A stretch of 42,569 bases of DNA, taken from the NCBI GenBank assembly GCA_012522955.1, contig JAAYJK010000026.1, positions 65,637-108,205 of the forward strand, in the 5' to 3' direction. This DNA comes from Syntrophomonadaceae bacterium. GTDB taxonomy: Bacteria; Bacillota; Syntrophomonadia; Syntrophomonadales; Syntrophomonadaceae. The position numbers and the translations under genes were made by a program. How positions within the stretch are numbered: the first letter of the stretch is position 1; each line of letters begins with the position of its first letter. Below, in pieces: positions 34,612 through 42,569 of this stretch. Under the pieces are notes generated by a model. It had not been told where the DNA came from, did not search any database, and worked only from the letters and a program-made list of their open reading frames with translations.

Positions 34612-35811
34612 GTGAAGGATATAGTACTGGTAAGCGCATGCCGGACTGCCATAGCACGTTTTATGGGCAGTCTAAAAGACATTCAGGCCAATGACCTGGC
34701 CATCACCGCTGGTAAGGCCGCTATCGAAAGAGCAGGGATTGATCCGGCTATAATTGATGAATTAACTCTAGGCCAGGTATTTCCTCATGGACAGGGTTCC
34801 CTGCCCTCCAGGCAAGTAGCTATGGCTTGTGGATTAAGGTTCGATAGCACAGCTTGTAATGTAAACCAGAACTGTGCTTCTGGGATGAGGGCGTTAGAGA
34901 TTGCGGCCCGGAATATACAAATGGGTAATAATGATGTTGCTCTAGTAGTTGGAGTGGAAAGTATGACCAATGCCCCCTATTTGGCTCTGAAAGCCAGAAT
35001 GGGATATCGCATGAATGCTGGCAAATTGGAAGATGCCATGATTTATGATGGCCTCTTTGATGGACTGGTACCCGGTCATATGGGTCTTACCGCTGAAAAC
35101 GTAGCAGAAAAATACGGTATTACCCGGGAAGAGTGTGATGAACTGGCCCTGATGAGCCATCAGCGGGCAACCAGAGCAGTTAAGGAAGGCACCTTTAAGC
35201 GGGAAGTGATCCCCTATGAGATCAAGAGCAAAAAGGGAAGCAAATTCTATGAAAACGACGAACACATGATTCCGGATGCCAATCTGGAAGCCATGGCCAA
35301 ATTGCCATCCGCTTTCAAGAAAGGCGGAGTTGTGACCGCTGCTAATGCCTCCGGTATCAATGACGCGGCTGCTGCAGCGGTAATAATGTCCAAAGAGAAA
35401 GCTGACGAACTGGGAGTTAAACCTTTGATGAAGCTCATCAATATCACCCATGGCGGAGTTGACCCTAAACTCATGGGTCTGGGACCGGCCCTGGCTATTC
35501 CCAAGTCTTTAAAGAACGCCGGATTAAAATTCGAAGATATTGAGTATTGGGAAATCAATGAGGCTTTTGCCGCTCAATTCCTGGGTGTAGGCAGAATGCT
35601 AAAAGAAGAATATGGTATAGAGTTGGATATGAACAAGTGTAATCTCAATGGCTCCGGAATCGCTCTGGGCCACCCGGTAGGATGTACCGCACTGCGTATC
35701 ATAGTGTCCTTGTATTATGAACTGGAAAGACAGGGCAAGACTGTGGGAGGCGCATCTCTGTGCGTAGGCGGCGGCTCGGGTATGTGTTCATTATGGACCC
35801 GGGATATATAG
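34612..35811 (+). CDS. acetyl-CoA C-acetyltransferase (thiolase)
   Basis: A 399-aa biosynthetic/degradative-type thiolase that splits acetoacetyl-CoA into two acetyl-CoA in butyrate oxidation, or the reverse. The active-site Cys is C88 in NQNCASGMRA; the C-terminal pieces NEAFAAQFLG, GHPVGCTALRI and CVGGGSGM are intact. The GTG start has AAGGAG 10 nt upstream. It is 50 bp before the acyl-CoA dehydrogenase, so the two are one operon. Confidence 0.95.
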   Translation: MKDIVLVSACRTAIARFMGSLKDIQANDLAITAGKAAIERAGIDPAIIDELTLGQVFPHGQGSLPSRQVAMACGLRFDSTACNVNQNCASGMRALEIAARNIQMGNNDVALVVGVESMTNAPYLALKARMGYRMNAGKLEDAMIYDGLFDGLVPGHMGLTAENVAEKYGITREECDELALMSHQRATRAVKEGTFKREVIPYEIKSKKGSKFYENDEHMIPDANLEAMAKLPSAFKKGGVVTAANASGINDAAAAAVIMSKEKADELGVKPLMKLINITHGGVDPKLMGLGPALAIPKSLKNAGLKFEDIEYWEINEAFAAQFLGVGRMLKEEYGIELDMNKCNLNGSGIALGHPVGCTALRIIVSLYYELERQGKTVGGASLCVGGGSGMCSLWTRDI

Positions 35812-35861
35812 ATTGCTCAAAAGAATAACCAATAGCAGATGAAAAAGAGGGGGTAAAATTA

Positions 35862-37004
35862 ATGGATTTTCGTTTATCCGATGAACAAGAAATGATGAAG
35901 AAAATGGCTCATGATTTTTCCGTTAACGAAATAGCTCCATTTGCTGGAGAATGGGACAACACCCACTATTATCCAGAAGAAGTTATCAAAAAAATGCAGG
36001 AATTGGGATTTATGACCCTGGCCTGTCCGGAAGAATACGGCGGAGTTGGCCTGGACCATGTGGCACAGAATATTGTGGCCGAGGAAATCTGCTGGGGTGA
36101 TGCAGGTATTGGTACTACTATGGTGGCTAGTGCCTTGTTGTCCACTGACCCTATTCTGGTGGCAGCCAATGATGAACAGAAGAAATGGTGGTTTGGTCGG
36201 CAGAACGAAGGGGTTCTGGGGGCTTTCTGTCTGACTGAACCCAGCGCTGGTTCCGATGCCGGGGCTTTGGCTACCCGGTGCCAAAAGGTAGGCGACGAGT
36301 ATATTATCAACGGGGTCAAACAGTTTATTACCAATGGCGGCATCTGTGGACAGTATTCCCTACTGGCCACCCTGGATAAGAGCATGGGTTACAAGGGTAT
36401 GTGTGCCTTTATGATTGACCGGGATACACCCGGCATCAGCGTAGGTAAAGTTGAGGATAAACTGGGTATCCGCACTTCAAATACCACCGAAGTTATTTTT
36501 GAAGATGTGCGGGTTCCCGCCAAGAACCTTCTCGGCACTGAAGGCCAGGGATGGTACATAATCATGAAAACCCTGGACCTGTCGAGAGCCAGTATCGCCG
36601 CTATGGCTACTGGAGTGGCTCAAAGAGCAATGGATGAATCCCTTGAATACTCCAAGCTCAGGACTCAGTTTGGCAAGCCAATTTCCAGCTTCCAGGCCAT
36701 TCAGTTCAAACTGGCTGACATGGCCATGCATATAGAAGCCTCACGCTTGCTTTATTTGGAAGCTTCTTCCCTGCAGGATATGGGAGTACCACGTTTCAGC
36801 AAAGCAGCCTCTCTAGCTAAAGCCTATGCCGGGGATACCGCTATGATGTGTGCCATCGAAGCAGTACAAGTATTCGGCGGATATGGATTTACCAAAGAAT
36901 ATCCGGTGGAAAAATTGATGAGAGACGCTAAGATATTCCAGATTTATGAAGGTACTGGTGAAGTACAGCGTATGGTTATCGCCGGAGACTTGCTTAGGGG
37001 TTAA
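35862..37004 (+). CDS. acyl-CoA dehydrogenase (short-chain/butyryl-CoA type)
   Basis: A 380-aa FAD enzyme that oxidises acyl-CoA to enoyl-CoA. Typical blocks are FCLTEPSAGSDAGAL, FITNGG, KLGIRTSNTTEV and the C-terminal RDAKIFQIYEGTGEVQRMVI, in which Glu363 of YEGT is the expected catalytic base. With the thiolase it gives two steps of beta-oxidation. Electron transfer flavoprotein genes are not in this window. AGAGGGGG precedes the ATG. Butyryl-CoA as substrate is inferred from the inferred lifestyle. Confidence 0.95.
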   Translation: MDFRLSDEQEMMKKMAHDFSVNEIAPFAGEWDNTHYYPEEVIKKMQELGFMTLACPEEYGGVGLDHVAQNIVAEEICWGDAGIGTTMVASALLSTDPILVAANDEQKKWWFGRQNEGVLGAFCLTEPSAGSDAGALATRCQKVGDEYIINGVKQFITNGGICGQYSLLATLDKSMGYKGMCAFMIDRDTPGISVGKVEDKLGIRTSNTTEVIFEDVRVPAKNLLGTEGQGWYIIMKTLDLSRASIAAMATGVAQRAMDESLEYSKLRTQFGKPISSFQAIQFKLADMAMHIEASRLLYLEASSLQDMGVPRFSKAASLAKAYAGDTAMMCAIEAVQVFGGYGFTKEYPVEKLMRDAKIFQIYEGTGEVQRMVIAGDLLRG

Positions 37005-37032
37005 TTATATAATAAATAGTTTCATCTTATGC

Positions 37033-37073
37033 ATAGGCCAGGGGGTTAGCCCTGGCCTATCTTCTTTTCTTTT
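37033..37073 (+). terminator. terminator of the thiolase-acyl-CoA dehydrogenase operon
   Basis: ATAGGCCAGGG/CCCTGGCCTAT (11-bp stem, 6-nt loop) is followed by CTTCTTTTCTTTT. Confidence 0.9.
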
Positions 37074-37105
37074 ATACAGAGTATTGATTATATCCTATAA
37101 TGTTC

Positions 37106-37140
37106 ACAAAAAAAAGAGATACGCTATGCGCATCTCTCTT
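37106..37140 (-). terminator. terminator of the HU gene
   Basis: On the minus strand AGAGATGCGC pairs with GCGTATCTCT (one G-U), followed by a run of T residues. Confidence 0.85.
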
Positions 37141-37149
37141 TTATTGCCC

Positions 37150-37473
37150 TTATTTCTTTTTAGTTGCTTTCTTTTTGCCTTTGGCAGCGGGTTTCTTCTC
37201 AACCGCTACTGCTTCCTTAAGGGATTTGCCGGGCTTAAATGCTGGAACTTTGGTAGCAGGAACTTTAATTTCTTCCCCGGTTGCCGGGCTTATGACTTTT
37301 CTTTCCTTGCGATCACGAACTTCGAAGCTTCCAAAACCTATTATTTGGACTTTTTCTCCATTTGCGAGCGCTGTCTGAATAACTTCTACCGTGGCATCCA
37401 GTGCTTTAGCAGCATCCTTCTGAGTAATTTCCGCTTTTTCCGCCAAGGATTTGACAAGTTCCGATTTGTTCAC
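37150..37473 (-). CDS. hup: HU-family nucleoid protein with a lysine-rich tail
   Basis: A 107-aa DNA-bending protein. The body matches HU: MNKSELVKSLAEKAEITQKDA, IGFGSFEVRDRKERKVISPATGEEI, and VPAFKPGKSLKEAV. It carries an extra C-terminal tail PAAKGKKKATKKK of about 15 residues, beyond the usual 90 aa. The GTG start follows GGGAGG with 9 nt. The long tail may increase non-specific DNA binding; this is inference. Confidence 0.96.
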   Translation of the reverse strand: MNKSELVKSLAEKAEITQKDAAKALDATVEVIQTALANGEKVQIIGFGSFEVRDRKERKVISPATGEEIKVPATKVPAFKPGKSLKEAVAVEKKPAAKGKKKATKKK

Positions 37474-37689
37474 GACATAGTCCTCCCTTTAATATTTTAT
37501 TGACCTAATCTTACATTCCCCAAAAAAACGGCAATTCCTGCTAAAAAAAAATTTTTTTATAAATAATTTAAAATACCTTATCCTATCTTCTTATTTACAT
37601 TCTGGCAAAAATACTTGGTTTTTATTCATTGCTTCCCAATTTTCCGGTCTTGCTTGGATTTTTATTTATATCATTTATAAATACAAGGC

Positions 37690-38805
37690 CTACAAGCTGG
37701 TAAATATCTGGGAAGAATACCCAGGCAGAAAGGTAATCTTCCACTCCTGTTTTCGGCATGATTCATCCAATAGATGACATAATAGAGAACTTACTATCTG
37801 TTCTGTTCCCTGGTGTCCGGCATCAATTATTGCTAGTCCCAAGGCCTCGGCATTTTTGGCCTCATGATACTTTATATCTCCACTTATTAGAACATCTATA
37901 TTCTGCCTGGCAGCGGTATCTATAAAGCTAGCCCCAGCTCCACTTACCACCGCTACTTTCTGTACCTGCTCTTCCAACTTCCCCACTACTCTTAGGGTTT
38001 CCAAATTTAGTGCCTTTTTAACCAATCGGCCTAACTCTCCCAAATTCATGGCTTCCTTCAACCGGCCTTTTCTGCCCATGCTAAAGACTCTATATTCGTT
38101 CTTTAGCTCATAAATATCATAAGCTACTTCTTCATAAGGATGGGCCAGTTCCAGAGCACTTACCACCCCCTTGAGATCTCGTCGGTAAAGTATCATTTCC
38201 AGACGATACTCATCCACTTCCTCCAATTGTCCCTTTTTTCCTATAAAAGGTTGGGCGTCCTCCTCGGGCAGGAAGGTTCCCTGCCCCTGGGCACTAAAAC
38301 TACATTCACTATATTTCCCAATATGGCCGGCGCCGGCCTGGCTCATGGCTGCTCGTACTGCTTTAAGATGGGAAAAGGGCACGAATACCACTGTTTTCAG
38401 CAGTTCCTCCCTTTTATAACTATCCAGGGGAGCAATCTCCTCCAGCCCCAATTTTTCTGCCAAGACCTGGCTCAATCCTCGCTCCCCGGCATCCAAATTG
38501 GTATGAGCGGAGTATACGCTTATATCTGATTTTATTAAACTCCGAATCAACCCTCCTTGAGCCAGGTCAAAATCAATGTTTTTTGGGGCTCTAAAAAACA
38601 GGGGATGGTGAGTTATTATCATGTCCACTTTTTCCTGCCGAGCCAGGTCCAGAATTTGATGATCCAGATCCAAGCTGATAAGTACCCGCTCCACCAGCTG
38701 ATGGCGGGACCCTAGCTGTAGTCCAGGATTATCCCAGCTTTCTGCCAGCTCCAACGGAAAATAGCTTTCTATCATACTTATAATGTCCTTAACTTTAGCC
38801 AGCAT
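37690..38805 (-). CDS. NIF3-family dinuclear-metal protein (YqfO type)
   Basis: A 371-aa protein with the NIF3 signature SWDNPGLQLGS, the metal-binding IITHHPLFF near 60, and DAGHQGTEQ near the end. The middle ~120 residues are the PII-like insert found in Firmicute YqfO. The function is unsettled; GTP cyclohydrolase-like annotations are not certain. The ATG overlaps the trmK end by 11 bp, a common pairing in Firmicutes. Confidence 0.93.
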   Translation of the reverse strand: MLAKVKDIISMIESYFPLELAESWDNPGLQLGSRHQLVERVLISLDLDHQILDLARQEKVDMIITHHPLFFRAPKNIDFDLAQGGLIRSLIKSDISVYSAHTNLDAGERGLSQVLAEKLGLEEIAPLDSYKREELLKTVVFVPFSHLKAVRAAMSQAGAGHIGKYSECSFSAQGQGTFLPEEDAQPFIGKKGQLEEVDEYRLEMILYRRDLKGVVSALELAHPYEEVAYDIYELKNEYRVFSMGRKGRLKEAMNLGELGRLVKKALNLETLRVVGKLEEQVQKVAVVSGAGASFIDTAARQNIDVLISGDIKYHEAKNAEALGLAIIDAGHQGTEQIVSSLLCHLLDESCRKQEWKITFLPGYSSQIFTSL

Positions 38806-39502
38806 CCATTATTACCTCCAATGCCTTTATTCTATGCTTATAATCCTCTTTTAATAACCTATTTTCAGGGCTATTGGACTGCAGAAGACTCTTATAAACA
38901 GCCTGGTATCTATCCATCCATTGCTGCAGGTAAGGTTTATAAAGTTCGTGGTCCCGGTTCTTAAGTATACGTGGGCCTATGTCCAATTCCAACCGAGATA
39001 GTTTATAGGGCCTGTTCTCCGGTTGGCTGCAGATAATAATAAAAATACGTTTATTTTCCCGTATCAGCAGCTCATCTAAAATAGGCCAACCCTGTTCAGC
39101 TAGAGCCTTGCGCAGCACAAAAGGACGGCTCATGGGCTGAAAAACAAAACGCCTGTAACTGGCAGCTTTCTCCCAATCGTGGGACAGTATTTGGCATATG
39201 GTATCTGCACCCATACCGGCCATGATCACTGTAGCAGCTTCGCTCCAGTCCAAGGCCTGCAACCCGTCACCTAACCTGGGCTGTATTGAATCCCGAGCCG
39301 GACTAAGCATAATAGCAGCTTGGGCTCTGGATAAAGGTCCCTGGCTTATCTCAGTGGCTATGGCCCATGATACTATGCCCTGTTCCACTAGGTAAATAGG
39401 TAGCCGGGCATGATCAGATCCAATGTCAGCAACCACCTGACCTGGAATAACCATCCTGGCTACGGCCAATAATCTTCCATTAATGCTAACAACACCTCCC
39501 AT
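38795..39502 (-). CDS. trmK: tRNA (adenine-22 N1)-methyltransferase TrmK
   Basis: A 235-aa SAM-dependent enzyme that methylates A22 in tRNAs. Motif I is VADIGSDHARLPIYLVEQG, then ATEISQGPL and MAGMGADTI, all TrmK-typical. The ATG at 39502 has no Shine-Dalgarno, but its own first codons contain GGGAGG; an ATT at 39484, 10 nt after GGAGG, would begin INGRLLAVA, closer to the usual N-terminus. Followed by the overlapping NIF3 gene. Confidence 0.92.
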   Translation of the reverse strand: MGGVVSINGRLLAVARMVIPGQVVADIGSDHARLPIYLVEQGIVSWAIATEISQGPLSRAQAAIMLSPARDSIQPRLGDGLQALDWSEAATVIMAGMGADTICQILSHDWEKAASYRRFVFQPMSRPFVLRKALAEQGWPILDELLIRENKRIFIIICSQPENRPYKLSRLELDIGPRILKNRDHELYKPYLQQWMDRYQAVYKSLLQSNSPENRLLKEDYKHRIKALEVIMDAG

Positions 39503-39624
39503 AAGCAGAAGCCCATTTTAATAAGCTTAAGCCTGCAACCGTCCATAACCATTATATCCCGTAAAAGCAATAATGATAAGTTCGATTCCCCTTCCTGGGC
39601 CCATATCATTCTGCCCTTCATGAG

Positions 39625-39656
39625 AAAATCCCGAGCTTTTTCAGCACCGGGATTTT
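39625..39656 (-). terminator. terminator of trpB2
   Basis: On the minus strand AAAATCCCG pairs with CGGGATTTT around a 14-nt loop, ending in TCTC. It lies 26 bp past the stop. Confidence 0.65.
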
Positions 39657-39681
39657 TATTCATATTCGATTTCTATTCCAT

Positions 39682-41043
39682 TTAAACTTGCGGTAGGGTC
39701 TTCAAGCTCTCCCGCAGTGCTTCCTCCGGAAATTCAACGTCTTCAGTTTTTCCTGATAGATAATTGTCATAGGCTGCCAGGTCCAGATGTCCGTGGCCGC
39801 TAAGATTGAAAACTATAGACTTAGCTTTTCCTTCTTCTTTGCCTTTAAGAGCCTCATTAATGGCTGCCCTAATGGCATGGGAAGATTCGGGAGCCGGAAT
39901 TATTCCTTCGGTCTGAGCAAAGAGCTGAGCCGCTGAAAAACAATCATTTTGCATTACGGCTGTGGCTTCAATAAGTCCGTCATGATATAGCTGAGAAACT
40001 AAGGGGGATTCCCCGTGGTATCGCAGGCCACCGGCATGAATGCCCGAAGGAACAAAATTATGGCCCAGAGTATACATCTTCAACAAAGGGGTAAATCCAG
40101 CCACATCACCCAAATCATAAGCAAATACACCTTTGGTCATACTGGGACAGGCGGCTGGCTCCACTCCCAGCAACCGAACCTTCTTCCCCTTCAGTTTGTC
40201 GGGAATAAAAGGAAAAGCAATTCCAGCAAAATTGCTGCCGCCGCCGCAGCATCCGATTACTATGTCAGGATAGTCGTCTACCATTTCCATCTGCAGCTTT
40301 ACTTCCTGCCCGATAATGCTTTGATGCAAGCAAACATGGTTGAGCACACTACCCAGGGAATACTTGGTATCTTCCCGGCCTACTGCATCTTCAACCGCTT
40401 CACTGATAGCCAGCCCCAGAGTACCCGGGGTATCTGGCGTTTCAGCCAGTGCTTTACGACCGCTTTCGGTAAGCGTGCTGGGACTGGAAACGCATGTGGC
40501 TCCATACATTTCCATAAAGATTCGGCGATAGGGCTTCTGATTGTAGCTTACTCTAACCATGTATACCATAGCTTCTATATCATACCTCTTACAGGCCAGG
40601 GATAATGCGGTTCCCCACTGCCCGGCTCCGGTTTCGGTAGTTATCCTCTTTATGCCCTGCATTTTGTTGAAGAATACCTGGGGAATGGCAGAATTCAGTT
40701 TATGGCTGCCTACCGGGCTAAATCCTTCGTACTTGTAATAAATCCTGCAGGGTGTATCCAGAGCTTTTTCCAAGCTATGTGCTCTAAACAGGGGGGAAGG
40801 TCTCCATTTTTTATATTCTTCTCGAATTTCTTTAGGTATTTCAATAAAGCGCTCAGTGGAAACTTCCTGAGCTATTAAGCCGTCGGCAAATATTGCTTGT
40901 AAATCTGCCGGGATTAATGGTTTTTTTGTCCCAGGATGCAAACCGGGGGCCAAGGGGGTGGGCATATCTGCCTGAACATTATACCAGAATTTAGGCATCT
41001 TATCCTCGGGCAGAATGATTTTGGTGAGCTCATCTCTACTCAT
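39682..41043 (-). CDS. trpB: tryptophan synthase beta chain, TrpB2 type
   Basis: A 453-aa PLP enzyme that condenses indole (or indole and serine) to tryptophan. The PLP lysine is K115 in VGSHKLNSA; the phosphate loop is [18 protein letters not shown] carries the catalytic Glu of TrpB. The length, the long N-terminus ([12 protein letters not shown]) and the sequence type mark TrpB2, which usually lacks a TrpA partner. No other trp genes are nearby. GAGGAG precedes the ATG. Confidence 0.95.
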   Translation of the reverse strand: MSRDELTKIILPEDKMPKFWYNVQADMPTPLAPGLHPGTKKPLIPADLQAIFADGLIAQEVSTERFIEIPKEIREEYKKWRPSPLFRAHSLEKALDTPCRIYYKYEGFSPVGSHKLNSAIPQVFFNKMQGIKRITTETGAGQWGTALSLACKRYDIEAMVYMVRVSYNQKPYRRIFMEMYGATCVSSPSTLTESGRKALAETPDTPGTLGLAISEAVEDAVGREDTKYSLGSVLNHVCLHQSIIGQEVKLQMEMVDDYPDIVIGCCGGGSNFAGIAFPFIPDKLKGKKVRLLGVEPAACPSMTKGVFAYDLGDVAGFTPLLKMYTLGHNFVPSGIHAGGLRYHGESPLVSQLYHDGLIEATAVMQNDCFSAAQLFAQTEGIIPAPESSHAIRAAINEALKGKEEGKAKSIVFNLSGHGHLDLAAYDNYLSGKTEDVEFPEEALRESLKTLPQV

Positions 41044-41088
41044 CTCATCTATCTCCTCTCGTCTTATAAAATTTTTATAATTATAATT

Positions 41089-41117
41089 ATTTTAGCATAT
41101 AAAATTTTTTAACACAA
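41089..41117 (-). promoter_or_regulatory. promoter of trpB2
   Basis: On the minus strand TTGTGT, a 17-bp spacer and TAAAAT lie about 45 bp before the ATG. Confidence 0.6.
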
Positions 41118-41121
41118 GCAT

Positions 41122-41150
41122 TTGACCATATCACATAAATGATATAATAT
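41122..41150 (+). promoter_or_regulatory. promoter of the TPP riboswitch/thiamine operon
   Basis: TTGACC at 41122 and TATAAT at 41143 (15-bp spacer; TAATAT at 41145 gives 17). It overlaps the divergent trpB2 promoter region. Confidence 0.6.
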
Positions 41151-41162
41151 TACAGTTAATTA

Positions 41163-41262
41163 AAAGGGGGGCTGGACCGATCCGGCTGAGAGTGGACAAT
41201 AACGGTGTCCTTACCCTGGAACCTGATCTGGGTAATTCCAGCGTAGGAAGCATAGTGTGTTA
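41163..41262 (+). promoter_or_regulatory. TPP (thiamine pyrophosphate) riboswitch
   Basis: The THI-box signature is complete: GGGGGGCTGG, CCGGCTGAGAGTGG, ACCCTGGAACCTGATCTGGG and TAATTCCAGCGTAGGAAGC. TPP binding should lower expression of the two genes that follow, via the hairpin at 41267-41305. Confidence 0.97.
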
Positions 41263-41266
41263 CCTT

Positions 41267-41305
41267 AACTGCTTATTACCCTTGGTTTTGAGCAGTTTTC
41301 TTATT
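41267..41305 (+). terminator. terminator of the TPP riboswitch
   Basis: AACTGCT (41267-41273) pairs with AGCAGTT (41291-41297) and is followed by TTCTTATTT. It lies just before the Shine-Dalgarno AGGAGG of the first gene. Confidence 0.75.
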
Positions 41306-41320
41306 TAAGGAGGAGTTCTT

Positions 41321-41611
41321 ATGCCCCAGGTCAATCTTAGCCTGCAGGTACTGCCAGTGGTGCCGGAAGAAGAAATTTACGGAGTAGTGGATAGAGTAAT
41401 AGAATTAATCAGGAAATCTGGAGTAAACTACCTGGTGGGTCCAATGGAGACTACCATGGAAGGAGAGCTGGAGGAACTGATGGCGGTAGTAATAGAAGCT
41501 CAAAGGGTATGTGTAGAATCTGGCTCCAAACGGGTGATTTCGATAGTTAAAATCGATTACAAGGTAGACGGGGTAAGTATAAATGAAAAAATCAATAAAT
41601 ATCAAGAATAA
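41321..41611 (+). CDS. MTH1187-family thiamine-binding protein
   Basis: A 96-aa small alpha/beta protein with the family start LSLQVLPVVPEEEIYGVVDRVIELI and GVNYLVGPMETTMEGELEELMAVV. Members bind thiamine or its precursors and occur with thiamine riboswitches, as here. AAGGAGGAG precedes the ATG. Its end overlaps the permease start by 29 bp, so they are coupled. Confidence 0.9.
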   Translation: MPQVNLSLQVLPVVPEEEIYGVVDRVIELIRKSGVNYLVGPMETTMEGELEELMAVVIEAQRVCVESGSKRVISIVKIDYKVDGVSINEKINKYQE

Positions 41612-42362
41612 GCTTAATCCCATTCTAAGCCTGGTCCTCTTCCTAACCTTATGGGAGTTGGGAGTACGATTGTACGGAATGCCATCCTGGCTATTGCCCC
41701 CTCCTTCCCAGGTGCTGACTGCTATGCTGGATATAAAGCAGCTTCTTTGCTTTCATTCAGCAACTACCCTGTTGGAGGCCATTTACGGCTTTGGGCTGTC
41801 TATAAGCCTGGCTCTTTTTATGGGATTGCTAATGGATAACTCACCTTGGTTGAAAGAGTCCATCAATCCCATTTTAGTTGTTTCCCAGACCATACCCTTA
41901 ATAGTGCTGGCTGCCCTTTTACCCCTGTGGTTGGGGTGGGGTTGGCTGCCCAAAGTATTAATTGTGACTCTGGTATGCTTTTTCCCTATCACCATTAATC
42001 TCTTACAGGGTTTGGAATCGGTAGATGAAGATCAGTTAAAGCTTTTTAAATCCATGGGAGCCAGCCCTTGGAAGACTTTTCAGATGGTAAAATTTCCTGC
42101 TGCTCTGCCTGGATTTTTCGCCGGCCTAAAAATATCAGCAACCTACAGCATTATGGCAGCGGTAATCTCTGAATGGGTGGGAGCCCAACGAGGCCTGGGA
42201 TATTTTATGACCATTCAGCAGAAGAGCTTCGCCATCGACAAGGTTCTAGCCGCAGTCCTGCTTATCTGTATCTTAAGCCTGGTGCTAGTTAAGTTGGTGG
42301 AGTTAATCGAGTATCTGCTGATTCCCTGGAACCGAAGAAGCTTAGGGGAGACTCAGCATTAG
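41583..42362 (+). CDS. ABC transporter permease, probably thiamine precursor uptake
   Basis: A 259-aa permease with about six helices and the coupling loop KSMGASPWKTFQMVKFPAALPGFFAGLKIS. It is like ThiX-type permeases for hydroxymethylpyrimidine, a role backed by the TPP riboswitch. No ATPase or binding protein is downstream in the window, since the following sequence is repetitive and may be the window edge. Protein ends at a TAG at 42360. Confidence 0.88.
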   Translation: MKKSINIKNKLNPILSLVLFLTLWELGVRLYGMPSWLLPPPSQVLTAMLDIKQLLCFHSATTLLEAIYGFGLSISLALFMGLLMDNSPWLKESINPILVVSQTIPLIVLAALLPLWLGWGWLPKVLIVTLVCFFPITINLLQGLESVDEDQLKLFKSMGASPWKTFQMVKFPAALPGFFAGLKISATYSIMAAVISEWVGAQRGLGYFMTIQQKSFAIDKVLAAVLLICILSLVLVKLVELIEYLLIPWNRRSLGETQH

Positions 42363-42474
42363 CTCAACCAGCCGGCTTTAGGCGCCCGTAAGCAATGAGC
42401 CGAAAGGAAAGGAGATTGATAAAGGCCCAAACCATAATTACTACCGGTGTTAGCAATATTGCTTTGCGGGATGT
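42363..42474. other. intergenic tail after the permease
   Basis: About 110 bp with no convincing gene. It contains the 10-bp palindrome GCAATATTGC at 42453-42462, the same core as near 34 kb, followed by the tandem repeat. Confidence 0.5.
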
Positions 42475-42569
42475 TGCAACCTTAATTGTGAAGCGAAGCG
42501 GAACATCAGTAGTACTCGAAGGGTGCAACCTTAATTGTGAAGCGAAGCGGAACATCAGTAGTACTCGAA
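42475..42569. repeat. 49-bp tandem repeat, two copies at the window end
   Basis: TGCAACCTTAATTGTGAAGC... runs from 42475 and recurs exactly from 42524, each 46 bp and joined by GGG (period 49). The second copy ends with the last base of the window, so the array may continue. No spacers differ between copies, so it is not a CRISPR array. It may be a variable-number repeat or an assembly end. Confidence 0.85.

Noticed and set aside
36946-37503. 185-aa plus-strand frame over the acyl-CoA dehydrogenase end and HU
   Set aside because: It is the reverse complement of HU and crosses two terminators; a shadow frame.
39460-39663. 67-aa minus-strand frame between trpB2 and trmK
   Set aside because: It begins inside the trpB2 terminator, lacks a Shine-Dalgarno, and overlaps the trmK start.
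42364-42555. 63-aa minus-strand frame at the window end
   Set aside because: It is built from the 49-bp tandem repeat and intergenic sequence, without a ribosome site.
42475-42569. CRISPR array
   Set aside because: The two units are directly adjacent and identical with no variable spacer.

Overview
The window looks like chromosomal DNA of a strictly anaerobic, low-to-mid GC Firmicute of the Syntrophomonas type. This placement is inferred from content: a thiolase and acyl-CoA dehydrogenase pair of butyrate oxidation, menaquinone genes of the UbiX/UbiA/UbiD kind used after the futalosine route, a minimal SufC/SufB pair, T-box, TPP and c-di-AMP riboswitches, and Shine-Dalgarno-led genes with many TTG and GTG starts. 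No rRNA, tRNA, phage, insertion sequence or CRISPR array was seen.

Layout. 1-6.7 kb (minus): the beginning of tatA (cut by the window edge), tatC, a long-chain polyprenyl diphosphate synthase, then ubiX-ubiA-ubiD. Upstream lie a 248-aa degenerate prenyl-synthase relative with a Fur-like box, and speD. 6.9-9.2 kb (plus): a large exported or membrane alkaline-phosphatase-fold protein. 9.2-11.2 kb: a MarR regulator, then a tryptophan T-box leader and trpS. 11.2-14.8 kb (minus): a glycine-betaine ABC transporter behind a c-di-AMP riboswitch, with a small SD-led ORF between aptamer and terminator. 15.2-17.9 kb: an orphan 132-aa protein and the polyamine genes pdaD-speE-speB, which with speD give arginine to spermidine.

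18-23.3 kb (minus) is an iron and Fe-S island: fur-feoB-feoA with a Fur box at the promoter, then sufC-sufB and a LysR regulator. 23.4-28 kb: a PrsA/SurA-like foldase lipoprotein, a gene-free stretch with inverted-repeat elements, glutamate dehydrogenase, a YlbF-family protein and a Ca2+/cation antiporter. 28-33 kb (minus) is an unusual cluster: an FdhD-like protein lacking the sulfurtransferase cysteines, a RACo-like 2Fe-2S/ASKHA protein, an enoyl-CoA hydratase, an SDR oxidoreductase and a PHP phosphoesterase. 33.1-37.1 kb: a small membrane protein, the RNase P RNA gene, striking GCAATATTGC palindromes, a 20-codon SD-led ORF, then thiolase and acyl-CoA dehydrogenase. 37.1-41 kb (minus): HU, a NIF3-family protein, TrmK and a TrpB2-type tryptophan synthase beta chain. 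41.1-42.4 kb (plus): a TPP riboswitch, a thiamine-binding MTH1187-family protein and an ABC permease. The window ends in two copies of a 49-bp tandem repeat.

The points most worth following are the FdhD-like/RACo-like cluster, the c-di-AMP riboswitch with its embedded small ORF ahead of a CBS-containing transporter, the degenerate prenyl synthase with a Fur-like box, the cysteine-rich linker in FeoB, and the 21-bp-spaced palindromes ahead of the beta-oxidation genes. All functional names come from motif and family recognition by eye; no database search was run.
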